Positions 20,099 to 27,899 of a stretch of 64,000 nucleotides of DNA are shown piece by piece. Every line of letters starts with the position of its first letter. Within the stretch, counting starts at the first letter, position 1. This DNA comes from Arthrobacter sp. ES3-54 (GTDB taxonomy: Bacteria > Actinomycetota > Actinomycetes > Actinomycetales > Micrococcaceae). The stretch spans positions 124,001 through 188,000 of the forward strand of contig NZ_JAQFIF010000003.1 of assembly GCF_029504395.1 (NCBI RefSeq), read 5' to 3'. The notes under the pieces are model-generated. The model saw only the letters and a program-made list of their open reading frames with translations, was not told the DNA's origin and made no database searches. The position numbers and the translations under genes were made by a program.

Positions 20099-21043
20099 GT
20101 GAACTTCTTACTTGCAGCTGTGGGGGTGCTCGGTGTGGCTTCGTCCGGGCCGCTCATTGCCGCCACGTTGGGCGCCACGTCGGTCAGTGCCCTGGCCATC
20201 GCTTTCTGGCGCAACGCCATTGGAGCAGTGGTGATGGCCGGTCCGGTGGTGGTCCGCAACCCCCGTCAGTTCGCGAGGGTGACCGGAGCAGAGTTCCGCT
20301 GGTCGCTCGCGGCTGCGGTGGCGCTGGCCCTGCACTTCGCGTGCTTCATTACCTCCCTGCAGCTGACCTCGGTCGCGGCGGCGACGGCGCTGGTGTGCCT
20401 TCAGTCAGGCTGGATCGCGATCTTCCAACTCTTCCGGGGAGTCCGGCACCGCTGGCCGGTCTTGGTAGGGCTGGGGCTCGCCTTCGGCGGTGTCGTGGCG
20501 ATTACCGGTTTTGATATGGGCACCTCGCCCGAGGCTCTCGTGGGCGATCTCCTGGCCGTGGCCGGCGGCGCCCTCGCGGGCATCTACACGCTCGCCGGAG
20601 GCAAGGCGCGGCAGAGCCTGGGCACGGGGGTCTATACGACCCTGTGCTATGGCATGTGCGCCGCGATTGTGGCGGGGATGGCCCTGTTGGCCGGACAGCC
20701 GCTGGCGGGGTTCGAAGCCACCGGCTGGTTGGGGGTCCTCGCAATCACCGTGTGCGCACAGCTGGTGGGGCACACCGCGTTCAACTATCTGCTGGCAACC
20801 ATGAGCCCGCTGCTGGTGTCCATGATCATCCTGCTGGAAATCCCCGGAGCGGCGCTTTTGGCAGCGGCCTTCCTGGGCGAGACGCTCCCGGCCGGGACCT
20901 ATGCCGGACTGGCCATGATCCTGGTGGGGCTCGCCGTTGTGGTCCTTGGGCAGCGCGGCTCACGCTCCGTCCGGGGCACGGCCGAGGGGCGCACTGCGGA
21001 GGGCCCCGGTGCAGAGCGGCTGGCGGAGCTCGGCACGGACTAG
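20099..21043 (+). CDS. EamA/DMT family transporter
   Basis: 314 residues from GTG. About ten membrane helices in two EamA repeats: the first contains SVSALAIAFWRNAIGAVVMA and ALHFACFITSLQLTSVAAAT, the second VYTTLCYGMCAAI and LVSMIILLEIPGAALLAAAF. Such proteins export metabolites or amino acids, but the cargo cannot be read from sequence. The last ~30 residues are hydrophilic. Monocistronic, facing the glycosyltransferase gene. Confidence 0.88.
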   Translation: MNFLLAAVGVLGVASSGPLIAATLGATSVSALAIAFWRNAIGAVVMAGPVVVRNPRQFARVTGAEFRWSLAAAVALALHFACFITSLQLTSVAAATALVCLQSGWIAIFQLFRGVRHRWPVLVGLGLAFGGVVAITGFDMGTSPEALVGDLLAVAGGALAGIYTLAGGKARQSLGTGVYTTLCYGMCAAIVAGMALLAGQPLAGFEATGWLGVLAITVCAQLVGHTAFNYLLATMSPLLVSMIILLEIPGAALLAAAFLGETLPAGTYAGLAMILVGLAVVVLGQRGSRSVRGTAEGRTAEGPGAERLAELGTD

Positions 21044-21099
21044 GCGCCTGCTGGGCCGCGCTTGTTGGCCGGGCCTAGTGGCCGTGTTGGTGGGCGGGC

Positions 21100-21978
21100 C
21101 TACTGACCGCCGCGGCGGGCTGGCTGCGGCACGTTGACCGTGTGAATGGCGCGGAGCAATTTTGCCGGGAAGTAGACCGAGAAGAAGACCACCATGGGTG
21201 CCTTCAGTGCCATCTTCTTGACATTGTGGGCCTTGTAGGTGCGGTCAAAGCGCGTCACGTAGTAGCGGTAATCCCGCGGCGAGTCCTCGAGCCGCCGGGC
21301 CGACATGCCCGAGATCATCTGCGGCCAGTACTGGATCCGGAGCTCGTGGTCGGCCAGGTGCAGCGAAAGATCGATGTCCTCGTGCATCTCGTCCCGCTCG
21401 TCCCGGCAGGCTTCTGTACGGATGGTTTCCCAAGCCGAGCGGCGAAGTGCCATGTTGGAACCGAAGAGGAAGTGATACTGGTGCTTGGCAAGCCTGAGCA
21501 TCAGCTGACGCATTTTGTCGTCCGCCTTGAGCCCAAAGCGGCGCATGGGCATGTCGTAGTAGACCACCGGCCCGGTCGCGGCGTGCACAGACTCGTCAGC
21601 GAAGGCGTTCTGCACCTGCTCCACCCAATCCGGTTCCAGGACGGAATCGGCGTCGATCCGGCCGAGGATGTCGCCCGTGGCGTGGTCTAGACCGAAATTG
21701 CGGGTGGGGATGAGCCCCTGATCGCGGTCCTGGCTGAGCAGGATGATGGGACTCTCCGGATACTCCAGCTGCATCTGCCGCACGATCTCCGCCGTGCGGT
21801 CCTTGGACAGGTTGTCCACCACAATGATTTCGTGGGCAGGCACCGACTGATATACCGCGGCGATCAGACACTGCCGGATGACACTTTCCTCGTTGTACGC
21901 CGGGATCACAATAGATACAGCCGGCGGCGGAGCAATGAGCAAGGCATCCTGGGGTGATCTATGGGGTGACATCACCAC
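21100..21978 (-). CDS. Glycosyltransferase family 2
   Basis: 292 residues; GTG at 21978 or ATG at 21972. The GT-A nucleotide-binding start is VSIVIPAYNEESVIRQCL. The metal-binding DxD is GRIDADSVLEPDW, and the acceptor-side EDIDLSLHL with a downstream RRLEDSPRDYRYY matches processive or lipid-linked sugar transferases. A C-terminal hydrophobic patch (KAPMVVFFSVYFPAKLL) may peripherally anchor it. The donor and acceptor are unknown. It is monocistronic and convergent to the EamA gene. Confidence 0.87.
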   Translation of the reverse strand: MVMSPHRSPQDALLIAPPPAVSIVIPAYNEESVIRQCLIAAVYQSVPAHEIIVVDNLSKDRTAEIVRQMQLEYPESPIILLSQDRDQGLIPTRNFGLDHATGDILGRIDADSVLEPDWVEQVQNAFADESVHAATGPVVYYDMPMRRFGLKADDKMRQLMLRLAKHQYHFLFGSNMALRRSAWETIRTEACRDERDEMHEDIDLSLHLADHELRIQYWPQMISGMSARRLEDSPRDYRYYVTRFDRTYKAHNVKKMALKAPMVVFFSVYFPAKLLRAIHTVNVPQPARRGGQ

Positions 21979-22075
21979 AAATTTAGCATCTAGCCTGCCC
22001 TTTAAAGGGAGACCGCGACGCGCCTCCGCAGTCCGTGCAAAACCCGCCGCGTGAAACCTGCCGTATGAAACAAAA

Positions 22076-22105
22076 GGAGGGATCCCGCCGAAGCGGAATC
22101 CCTCC
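22076..22105 (-). terminator. Intrinsic terminator of the helical-repeat gene
   Basis: 13-bp arms (22076-22088, 22093-22105; one mismatch) with a CGAA loop, followed on the minus strand by TTTTG. It lies 80 bp after the stop of the 22186-23181 gene. Confidence 0.75.
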
Positions 22106-22185
22106 CTGGGAAAAGGCAGGACACCTGCCGGCAGCCGGACCGCCCTTGGCAGGGTCGCGGCTCAGCCGGCCTGTGCCGGCCGGAG

Positions 22186-23181
22186 CTACTGGCCCGGCTT
22201 GTTTGCCCCGTTGTTCAGGTTGGCCGCAATGTTGCGGACGGCTGTCTTGGCATCGGTGGCAACCTTGGCGGCAGTCTTCGCGGTGTCGTCGGCAGCGTCC
22301 TTGGCCGCTTCCGACGCCTTGTCCGCCGCGGCAGCTACGGAATCGGATGCCTCGGCCGATGCCTCGACCGCAGTGTCCGCAGCCGCAACAGCCGCGGAGC
22401 CGGCCTTGTCGGCGGCGTCCTTAAGCGTTTCGCTGGCAGGGGCGGCGGGGGCAGGCGTTACCGGCGTCGGTACCTTCCAAGGGTCCTCCACGGGCCGGGA
22501 AGCCCTCCAGGCTGCGACACCGGCGGCAGCTGCGGCAGCGATGATGCCGAAGATCAGCAGGCCGCGATGCTTGGGTTTCTGCTGCTTGGCGAGCTTGGCA
22601 TTGGCCGTCTTGCTGACCTCGCGGGCGGCCGCCTTGATGTTCTTTTCTGCAATCTTCGCATGTTTCTTCGCATGTCCCTTGGCGGTCTGGGCCTGCGCCT
22701 GGACGCCGTGTACCACACCGGAATCAATAAGCTTCTGCGCGACGGCGTCCACGTGGGCCGGAGCGTTTTCCAGCGTGCGGTGGACGGCCACGGAAGCTTG
22801 CCCGATCTGGTCGGAAAGCCTGGGCAGGTACTCGACAACCACCCGGTCGCGTGCGTTGAGGATCACCGGTGCCGCCTTGTCTACCGCCTCGTGCAGTCGC
22901 GGAGTCGCGCTTTCGGCGGCGTCGTGGATCTTCGGCGCAAGCTGGGCCAGACTGTCCTGGAGGCGGGGGGTGACGGTGGCGACGCCGCCCGCCAAGCTGT
23001 AGGCGGCCGTCTTCAGCCCTTCCTGGATCTTGGGAGAAGCGGTATCCAATCCCTGCTGCAAACGGGGAACGGCCCAGTTCACAGCCGCTTCAACCCGGGG
23101 GGCCGCCCATTCCTTGGCGTTTTCTACTCCCGCACTGACTGACTGCTCCAGGTCACGGGCATTTCGATCCGTTTTCTTCAC
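22186..23181 (-). CDS. Membrane-anchored helical-repeat protein of unknown function
   Basis: 331 residues, no named enzyme domain recognised. Residues 1-120 hold repeating ~12-residue amphipathic units of the type APRVEAAVNWAVPRLQQGLD, TASPKIQEGLKTAA, TPRLQDSLAQLAPKIHDAA, each beginning with (A/T)P-(R/K)-(L/I/V). A Lys/Ala-rich stretch follows (residues ~165-205), then one membrane helix GLLIFGIIAAAAAAGVAAW, then a Pro-rich spacer and an Ala/Asp/Lys coiled segment that resembles LEA or apolipoprotein repeats. Monocistronic with its own terminator. Similar proteins occur in Arthrobacter relatives; the function is unknown. Confidence 0.75.
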   Translation of the reverse strand: MKKTDRNARDLEQSVSAGVENAKEWAAPRVEAAVNWAVPRLQQGLDTASPKIQEGLKTAAYSLAGGVATVTPRLQDSLAQLAPKIHDAAESATPRLHEAVDKAAPVILNARDRVVVEYLPRLSDQIGQASVAVHRTLENAPAHVDAVAQKLIDSGVVHGVQAQAQTAKGHAKKHAKIAEKNIKAAAREVSKTANAKLAKQQKPKHRGLLIFGIIAAAAAAGVAAWRASRPVEDPWKVPTPVTPAPAAPASETLKDAADKAGSAAVAAADTAVEASAEASDSVAAAADKASEAAKDAADDTAKTAAKVATDAKTAVRNIAANLNNGANKPGQ

Positions 23182-23336
23182 AACTACCTCCCGATTAATG
23201 TGACGGTTCTGTTGTTAGCCTACGTGTCTAGGAACGCACCGGCTATTCTTCAGACCGATTTCCAGTGGATTTCACCCAGCGCGGAACTGACTGTGCGGCC
23301 CTATGTGGGCGGAGCCGTCATGGAAGAATAGGCCCT

Positions 23337-23882
23337 ATGACTGCCAACGCAACCGCAAAAGCCACTATCCACACGAGCCTCGGCGACATCGTCGTCAACC
23401 TCTATGGCAACCACGCGCCGAAGACCGTCGACAACTTCGTCGGGCTGGCCACCGGGGAGAAGGCCTGGACCCACCCTGAAACGGGCGAGGACAAGACCGG
23501 CACGCCGCTCTACAACGGCACCATCTTCCACCGCATTATCAAAGACTTCATGATCCAGGCAGGCGATCCCCTGGGCCGCGGCACCGGTGGACCGGGTTTC
23601 AAGTTCGACGATGAGATCCACCCGGACCTGACTTTCAACGAGCCTTACAAACTGGCCATGGCCAACGCCGGTGTCCAGATGGGGCGCGGCACCAACGGTT
23701 CGCAGTTCTTCATCACCACCATCCCCACCGGCTGGCTGCAGGGCAAGCACAGCATCTTCGGTGAGGTCGCCGATGAGGATTCCAAGAAGGTCGTGGACGC
23801 GATCGAAGGCGTCCGCACCGGCATGGGCGACCGCCCCGTCGAGGATGTCACCATCAACAGCATTGACATCGAAAAGCTCTAA
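23337..23882 (+). CDS. Peptidyl-prolyl cis-trans isomerase (cyclophilin)
   Basis: 181 residues from ATG at 23337; the longer frame to 23265 is not needed. Complete cyclophilin: FHRIIKDFMIQAGDPLGRGTG carries the catalytic Arg and Phe/Met/Gln, then MANAGVQMGRGTNGSQFFIT, and LQGKHSIFGEV closes the site. It accelerates proline isomerisation during folding. No signal peptide, so cytoplasmic. Nine bases separate it from the rhomboid gene, suggesting an operon, an arrangement common in actinobacteria. Confidence 0.95.
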   Translation: MTANATAKATIHTSLGDIVVNLYGNHAPKTVDNFVGLATGEKAWTHPETGEDKTGTPLYNGTIFHRIIKDFMIQAGDPLGRGTGGPGFKFDDEIHPDLTFNEPYKLAMANAGVQMGRGTNGSQFFITTIPTGWLQGKHSIFGEVADEDSKKVVDAIEGVRTGMGDRPVEDVTINSIDIEKL

Positions 23883-23891
23883 CCCCACACC

Positions 23892-24761
23892 ATGAGCTAC
23901 GGAGTTCCGGCGGCAGAGCCGTCCGCAGAGGTCCCGGTATGCCCCAGGCACCCGGACCGGCCCGCCTATGTGCGCTGCCAGCGGTGCGGGCGCCCTGCGT
24001 GCCCCGACTGCCAGCGGGCGGCCGCCGTCGGATTCCAATGCGTTGACTGTGTCAACGAAACCAAACGCACAACGCCGACAGTCCGAACCGTCTACGGCGG
24101 CGCCGTGACCGCCGGCAAGCCTGTGGTTACTTACGTGATCATCGGGCTGTGCGCCCTTGTCTATGCACTGCAGTGGATAGTTCCCAACGACGGGATCTAC
24201 CAGCAACTGGCTTACGCTCCCGCCTTGACTGACGTTGAACCGTGGCGGCTGCTCACCTCAGCGTTCCTGCACTCGCAGGGATTCCTGCTCCACATCGTCC
24301 TGAACATGTATACGTTGTGGATTTTCGGCCAGATCCTTGAGCCGCTCCTTGGCCACGCCCGCTTCCTGGCCATCTACCTGCTCTCGGCCGTCGGCGGCTC
24401 GGTCGGGTTCCTCCTGCTGACCCCGGTGTATCCCGTGAACGGCCCCGTGGGTCTCGTGGGCGCCTCCGGCGCCATTTTCGGTTTGTTTGGCGCGTTGCTG
24501 GTGGTCCAGCGTCAGCGCGGCGGAGAAGTCCGCCAACTCCTGGTCCTGATCGCCATTAACGGCGTCATCGGTTTCATGGTGCCCCAGATCGCCTGGCAGG
24601 CCCATCTCGGCGGCCTCGTCACCGGTGCCCTGAGCGCCGCTGTCATTGCATATACCCCCCGCGGCCCCCGGCAGACCCTGCTGCAGGCCATCGGCTTGGC
24701 CGGGGTCCTTGCCCTCGTGATCGTCGTGTCCGTCGTCCGGATGGCCGGCGCCAGCGTTTAG
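23892..24761 (+). CDS. Rhomboid family intramembrane serine protease with zinc-ribbon N-terminus
   Basis: 289 residues. The N-terminal module CPRHPDRPAYVRCQRCGRPA, then CPDCQ...CVDC is a B-box-like zinc finger. Six to seven membrane helices follow. The catalytic serine is in GASGAIFGLFGALLV and the catalytic histidine in AHLGGLVTGAL; the HIVLNMYTLW helix supplies oxyanion residues. It cleaves membrane-spanning substrates; none are known here. It follows the cyclophilin gene by 9 bp, and a hairpin at 24851-24880 ends the unit. Confidence 0.93.
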   Translation: MSYGVPAAEPSAEVPVCPRHPDRPAYVRCQRCGRPACPDCQRAAAVGFQCVDCVNETKRTTPTVRTVYGGAVTAGKPVVTYVIIGLCALVYALQWIVPNDGIYQQLAYAPALTDVEPWRLLTSAFLHSQGFLLHIVLNMYTLWIFGQILEPLLGHARFLAIYLLSAVGGSVGFLLLTPVYPVNGPVGLVGASGAIFGLFGALLVVQRQRGGEVRQLLVLIAINGVIGFMVPQIAWQAHLGGLVTGALSAAVIAYTPRGPRQTLLQAIGLAGVLALVIVVSVVRMAGASV

Positions 24762-24850
24762 CCCGTTCCTTTAGCCCGCGCGTGCCGATGTCCCGGCCGC
24801 ATTCAGCGGCCTGGTTTTGCTGTCCGCACCACCCATCACTCTCCCCGTGG

Positions 24851-24880
24851 GTCCCCTCCTCGCTTCCCAGAGGAGGGGAC
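24851..24880 (+). terminator. Hairpin downstream of rhomboid gene
   Basis: Perfect 11-bp arms GTCCCCTCCTC and GAGGAGGGGAC with an 8-nt loop, followed by CTTTG. Probably terminates the cyclophilin-rhomboid transcript before the DnaA-box region. Confidence 0.6.
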
Positions 24881-24913
24881 CTTTGCGCGTGCCATCTTGG
24901 GCCGAAGCCGCAA

Positions 24914-24945
24914 CGCCTAAATTCATTCACATCGCCTAAATTCAC
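24914..24945 (+). repeat. Short direct repeat CGCCTAAATTCA x2
   Basis: CGCCTAAATTCA at 24914-24925 and 24933-24944, period 19 bp, at the left border of the DnaA-box cluster. AT-rich against a GC-rich background; the regular spacing resembles origin iterons, but only two copies are seen. Confidence 0.55.
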
Positions 24946-24985
24946 AGGTGCCGCCCGAAAAGTTTTCCACAACGGTTATCCACAT

Positions 24986-25002
24986 TGTTAATAACTTACA
25001 AC
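24986..25002 (+). repeat. Origin-like repeat module, copy 1
   Basis: TGTTAATAACTTACAAC, two bases beyond a perfect DnaA box (24976-24984). The identical 17 bases recur at 25631-25647, and the first 12 recur at 25352-25363. Confidence 0.75.
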
Positions 25003-25189
25003 CGTGTAGTTCACGGTGGCTGCCCGGATCTGACCGCCCGAGCTGGCGATTTTGCCGTGGCCAAGTGATGCGGCCAGCCTGATCTCCACACCTGTGGATA
25101 ACTTCTGTGGGCTGCCCTGTGAGTAAGTGGACAACTTTGATCCGCGGGCCCGCACCTTCCGCCGGCCGGAACCACGCCTTTCGCCGTCC

Positions 25190-25217
25190 CTGTTGCGCGG
25201 CAACTGCCGCGCAACAG
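25190..25217. repeat. 28-bp perfect palindrome
   Basis: Arms CTGTTGCGCGGCA (25190-25202) and TGCCGCGCAACAG (25205-25217), 2-bp centre AC. It lies in the GC-rich part of the DnaA-box cluster, without a T-run, so it is unlikely to be a simple terminator. It could be a protein-binding site or a cruciform. Confidence 0.7.
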
Positions 25218-25351
25218 TCGCGTCGTCTACGTCGCACTGCCCCTACCCCTAGTGTTGCCGCTGCTGGCGGATGCGGGGCGCCACAGAGTCCGCCTGTAGG
25301 AAAGCACGGTCCCTGGGATAGCCGCTGTGTGTTTCAACAGGTTATTCACAG

Positions 25352-25363
25352 TGTTAATAACTT
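25352..25363 (+). repeat. Origin-like repeat module, partial copy 2
   Basis: TGTTAATAACTT, one base beyond the near-perfect box TTATTCACA (25342-25350), so the box-plus-GTTAATAAC layout is kept. Confidence 0.65.
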
Positions 25364-25630
25364 GTTGGTCGGACTCTCCGGGGGAACTAACCCGGCTCAT
25401 GGCCCCACAGCGGGGGTCGCGGCTCCCAACCTCCCGTTGTTATCCCCAGCTGTGGATAACTTGTGGGTAGCGGCGTGTTATTAAGTGGATAACTTGCCCG
25501 GTGCCTTGCTGGCCGGCCGAGCGGCTTCATTCGGGGACCGGGCCTGCCAAAGGAGGACGCCGCGGCGCCACGCGAGGTCTGATTGGGCCCGATGGATGGC
25601 CTGCCGGACTTCTCCACAGGCAATCCACAC

Positions 25631-25647
25631 TGTTAATAACTTACAAC
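25631..25647 (+). repeat. Origin-like repeat module, copy 3
   Basis: Identical 17 bases to copy 1, again right after a CCACA box end (25621-25629). The following 14 bases also stay related (CGTGTAGTTCACGG versus TCTGTAATTCAAAG). Confidence 0.75.
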
Positions 25648-25816
25648 TCTGTAATTCAAAGCCAACCGGGGATCTCATCATCCGCGCTGGACCCGGCTGT
25701 GGCCCTTAAACCGAGCCGAAACGCACGAGGAGCCGGAAACTTATAAACAGTGTGGATAAGTTTCCCCAGACTTGTGCACAGCTGTGGATAAGGTCGGGTC
25801 ACCCCCGACCCGACTG

Positions 25817-26422
25817 TCAGTGCGGCCAGACGCCTGAGGTTCCGCGCCGGTGGCTGTCCAGCAGATGGGTGTCCACCATTCCGATAGCCTCCATGAGCGC
25901 GAACATCGTGGTGGGCCCGACGAAGGCGAAGCCCTTCTTGCGCAGCGCCTTCGAGAGCGCGATGGACTCGGCCGAGGTGGTGGGGACCTGGTCGAGGGAG
26001 CCGGGCCGGGGGGTGGCCGTAGGCTGGAATCCCCACACGAAGTCAACCAGGCCGCCGTCGTCCCTCAACGCCAAAGTAGCCCGGGCATTGGTGACGGTTG
26101 CCTGGATCTTCAGCCGGTTCCGGACGATCCCGGCATCGAGCATGAGCCGCTCCACATCGGCGTCTGTGAAGAGGGCCACGAGTTCCGGGTCGAAGTCCTT
26201 GAATGCCGCGCGGAAAGCGGGCCGCTTGCGCAGAATGGTGGCCCAGGACAGGCCCGCCTGGAACCCCTCGAGGCTGATCCGTTCGTAGAGGCCCTGCTCA
26301 TCCCGGACGGGCATGCCCCACTCGTTGTCGTAGTACTCGCGGAGCATGGGATCAACGGCCGCCCACGCCGGCCGCGCCAGTCCGTCGTCGCCAATGGTTG
26401 AGCCGCTTACTGCCGGGGTCAT
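25817..26422 (-). CDS. tag: DNA-3-methyladenine glycosylase I
   Basis: 201 residues from ATG at 26422, with AAGGA upstream; the frame runs open to 26653 but that part is not Tag-like. Tag removes 3-methyladenine from alkylated DNA. Signatures are YYDNEWGMPVRDEQGLYERI, the GFQAGLSWATILRKRPAFR helix region, and GFAFVGPTTMFALMEAIGMV near the end. The zinc ligands of E. coli Tag (an N-terminal Cys and C-terminal His/Cys) are only partly present: no Cys is seen in the core, while HLLDSHRR supplies His. It is transcribed away from the DnaA-box cluster's far side, ending 26 bp from the last perfect box. Confidence 0.9.
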   Translation of the reverse strand: MTPAVSGSTIGDDGLARPAWAAVDPMLREYYDNEWGMPVRDEQGLYERISLEGFQAGLSWATILRKRPAFRAAFKDFDPELVALFTDADVERLMLDAGIVRNRLKIQATVTNARATLALRDDGGLVDFVWGFQPTATPRPGSLDQVPTTSAESIALSKALRKKGFAFVGPTTMFALMEAIGMVDTHLLDSHRRGTSGVWPH

Positions 26423-26470
26423 CTGGATTCCTTCGCTGGGGCCGGATTGGTGTCGGGGTTTAACGACGGC

Positions 26471-26497
26471 GGGCCGGCACACTGTGTGTACCGGCCC
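26471..26497 (-). terminator. Hairpin after crgA
   Basis: GGGCCGG (26471-26477) and CCGGCCC (26491-26497), with four more inner pairs. It lies between the crgA stop and the tag start on the same strand. No T-run, so termination strength is uncertain. Confidence 0.4.
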
Positions 26498-26526
26498 GTC
26501 AGGGAATTGCGCCACGGGGGCCTGGT

Positions 26527-26778
26527 TCAGGAACGCCAGCGCGTGGTCATCAGGAAGCCGATGATCGCGATGCCGAATCCGGCGACGATGTTCCACGAGC
26601 CCCATGACTGAACCGGGAAGGCGCCCTCGGTGATGTAGAACGTGATGATCCACAGCAGGCCAATGATCATCAGGCCAAACATGACGGGCTTGAACCAGAC
26701 CGGATTGGGCTTGTAGGACTCCGCAGCAGAAGTCGGCGGGGCCACACGGGCAGTTTTACGCGGCTTCGAGACGGGCAC
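26527..26778 (-). CDS. crgA: Cell division protein CrgA
   Basis: 83 residues. CrgA is a small actinobacterial divisome protein that binds FtsZ, FtsQ, FtsI and the Wag31 system and coordinates septal wall synthesis. Layout fits: Lys/Arg-rich start MPVSKPRKTARV, then KPNPVWFKPVMFGLMIIGLLW (first membrane helix), a short loop FPVQSWGSWN, and a second helix IVAGFGIAIIGFLMTTRWR. It is divergent from the sortase gene and near the pknB/pbpA cluster, its normal context. Confidence 0.95.
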   Translation of the reverse strand: MPVSKPRKTARVAPPTSAAESYKPNPVWFKPVMFGLMIIGLLWIITFYITEGAFPVQSWGSWNIVAGFGIAIIGFLMTTRWRS

Positions 26779-26954
26779 TGATCCTCCTTGGCGGGCTGGA
26801 ACAAAAGCGGCAACGTGGCTTGATATCCTGCAGGAAGTGAGCCCCGCCGGCCAACGCGCTCTTGGTCAGGTTTGAATTCTTTTATCGGAGCCAATTCTAG
26901 CTGTAGTTCCGGACACAACGTGGACCCCGCAATCACCCAGGAGGAGAACCCGCA

Positions 26955-27725
26955 GTGCTGCAGTTGGAGCAGGGATCGGGCCCGGCGGTCCGCAGCCGCC
27001 GCGGTCCGCTCCTGCGCGGCGTCCAGATCGCGGGCGAGCTGCTCATGAGCGCGGGCGTTATTCTCCTGCTCTTTGTGGCGTGGCAGTTGTGGTGGACGAA
27101 TGTCGCCTCCGATGCCCGGCAGCGCGACGTCGTGAAGGACTTTGCCCGCGGGACGGCAGACGGCAACGGCCCGACTGCCGCTGCCCCCGAGCCCGCCGTT
27201 GTGCCCAAGCCTGCCGTTGCCCCCGAACCGGCAGAGGGCGCGACAATCGGCATTCTGTATGTCCCCCGGTTCGGCGCCGGCTACACGCGTCCCATCGTTC
27301 AGGGAACCACGCCGGCGGTGTTGGACACCCTGGGCATCGGGCACTACCAGGGCACGGCAATGCTGGGGGCCGCGGGAAACTTCGCCGTGGCCGGCCACCG
27401 GCAGACTCACGGTGCAGTCTTGGACCATATAGACGCCTTGGTGCCCGGGGACCGGATCTACGTGCAGACCCGCGAGGGCTACTATGTCTACGTGTTCCGG
27501 AACAGCCAGACAGTCCTCCCCTCGCGGACCGATGTACTGTTGCCGGTGCCGACGCAGCCGGGCGCCGCGCCGACGGAGAGCTACCTGACCATGACAAGCT
27601 GCAACCCGCGGTTCGGCTCCCAGGAACGCTTTGTGGCCTACGCCTTGCTGGAGCGGTGGCAACCTGTTTCCGCAGGCCCGCCGGCTGAAATTGCGCAGGC
27701 GGCCCGCGCGGCCAGGGAAGGCTGA
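26955..27725 (+). CDS. Class E sortase
   Basis: 256 residues from GTG with AGGAGGAG upstream. One N-terminal membrane helix (ELLMSAGVILLLFVAWQLWW, about residues 24-43) anchors it facing outward, then a Pro/Ala spacer. The catalytic triad is visible: His in FAVAGHRQTHG, Cys in LTMTSCNPRFG and Arg in SQERFVAYA. Class E enzymes usually anchor LAXTG-type proteins to the wall in high-GC Gram-positives. No substrate gene is seen nearby. Followed after 3 bp by a small membrane protein gene. Confidence 0.92.
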   Translation: MLQLEQGSGPAVRSRRGPLLRGVQIAGELLMSAGVILLLFVAWQLWWTNVASDARQRDVVKDFARGTADGNGPTAAAPEPAVVPKPAVAPEPAEGATIGILYVPRFGAGYTRPIVQGTTPAVLDTLGIGHYQGTAMLGAAGNFAVAGHRQTHGAVLDHIDALVPGDRIYVQTREGYYVYVFRNSQTVLPSRTDVLLPVPTQPGAAPTESYLTMTSCNPRFGSQERFVAYALLERWQPVSAGPPAEIAQAARAAREG

Positions 27726-27728
27726 CGG

Positions 27729-27899
27729 ATGTATGGCTGGCTTTTCCGCCACCTTCCCGGTCCCTTGTGGCTCAGGATTGCGACTGCGCTGGTGCTGGCG
27801 GCCGGAGCACTGGTATTGATGGTTCAGTTCCTTTTTCCCTGGCTGGCGCAATTTACCCAGTTAACAGATTCAACGATTGGTTCAGCAAAGCACCCATGA
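27729..27899 (+). CDS. Small membrane protein between sortase and amidotransferase genes
   Basis: 56 residues, starts 3 bp after the sortase stop and overlaps the next start (ATGA). It begins MYGWLFRHLPGPLWLRI and has one membrane helix ATALVLAAGALVLMVQFLFP, then a short polar tail QLTDSTIGSAKHP. Such a one-helix protein is commonly found beside this gene pair in actinobacteria, but I know no function for it. The tight coupling on both sides and a coherent helix support a real gene. Confidence 0.8.
   Translation: MYGWLFRHLPGPLWLRIATALVLAAGALVLMVQFLFPWLAQFTQLTDSTIGSAKHP

Larger units (their letters stand above)
24762..25816. other. DnaA-box cluster, candidate second origin or DnaA-titration locus
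   Basis: 1,055 bp with no supported gene. Perfect DnaA boxes (TTATCCACA or its complement) lie at 24976-24984, 25093-25101, 25451-25459, 25751-25759 and 25783-25791. One- or two-mismatch boxes lie at 24963-24971, 25126-25134, 25342-25350, 25440-25448, 25484-25492, 25621-25629 and 25772-25780. Near several boxes is GTTAATAAC, an AT-only-core palindrome that also occurs in the dnaA-dnaN spacer (as GTTATTAAC). The rest is GC-rich and noncoding, with a 28-bp palindrome in the middle. This is more DnaA sites than the dnaA-dnaN spacer has. Function is inferred: origin, DnaA titration or DnaA reactivation. Confidence 0.7.

Noticed and set aside
25107..25746. Small plus-strand frames inside the DnaA-box cluster
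   Set aside because: They cross DnaA boxes and the palindrome, lack ribosome sites, and give low-complexity proteins. I treat the region as non-coding.
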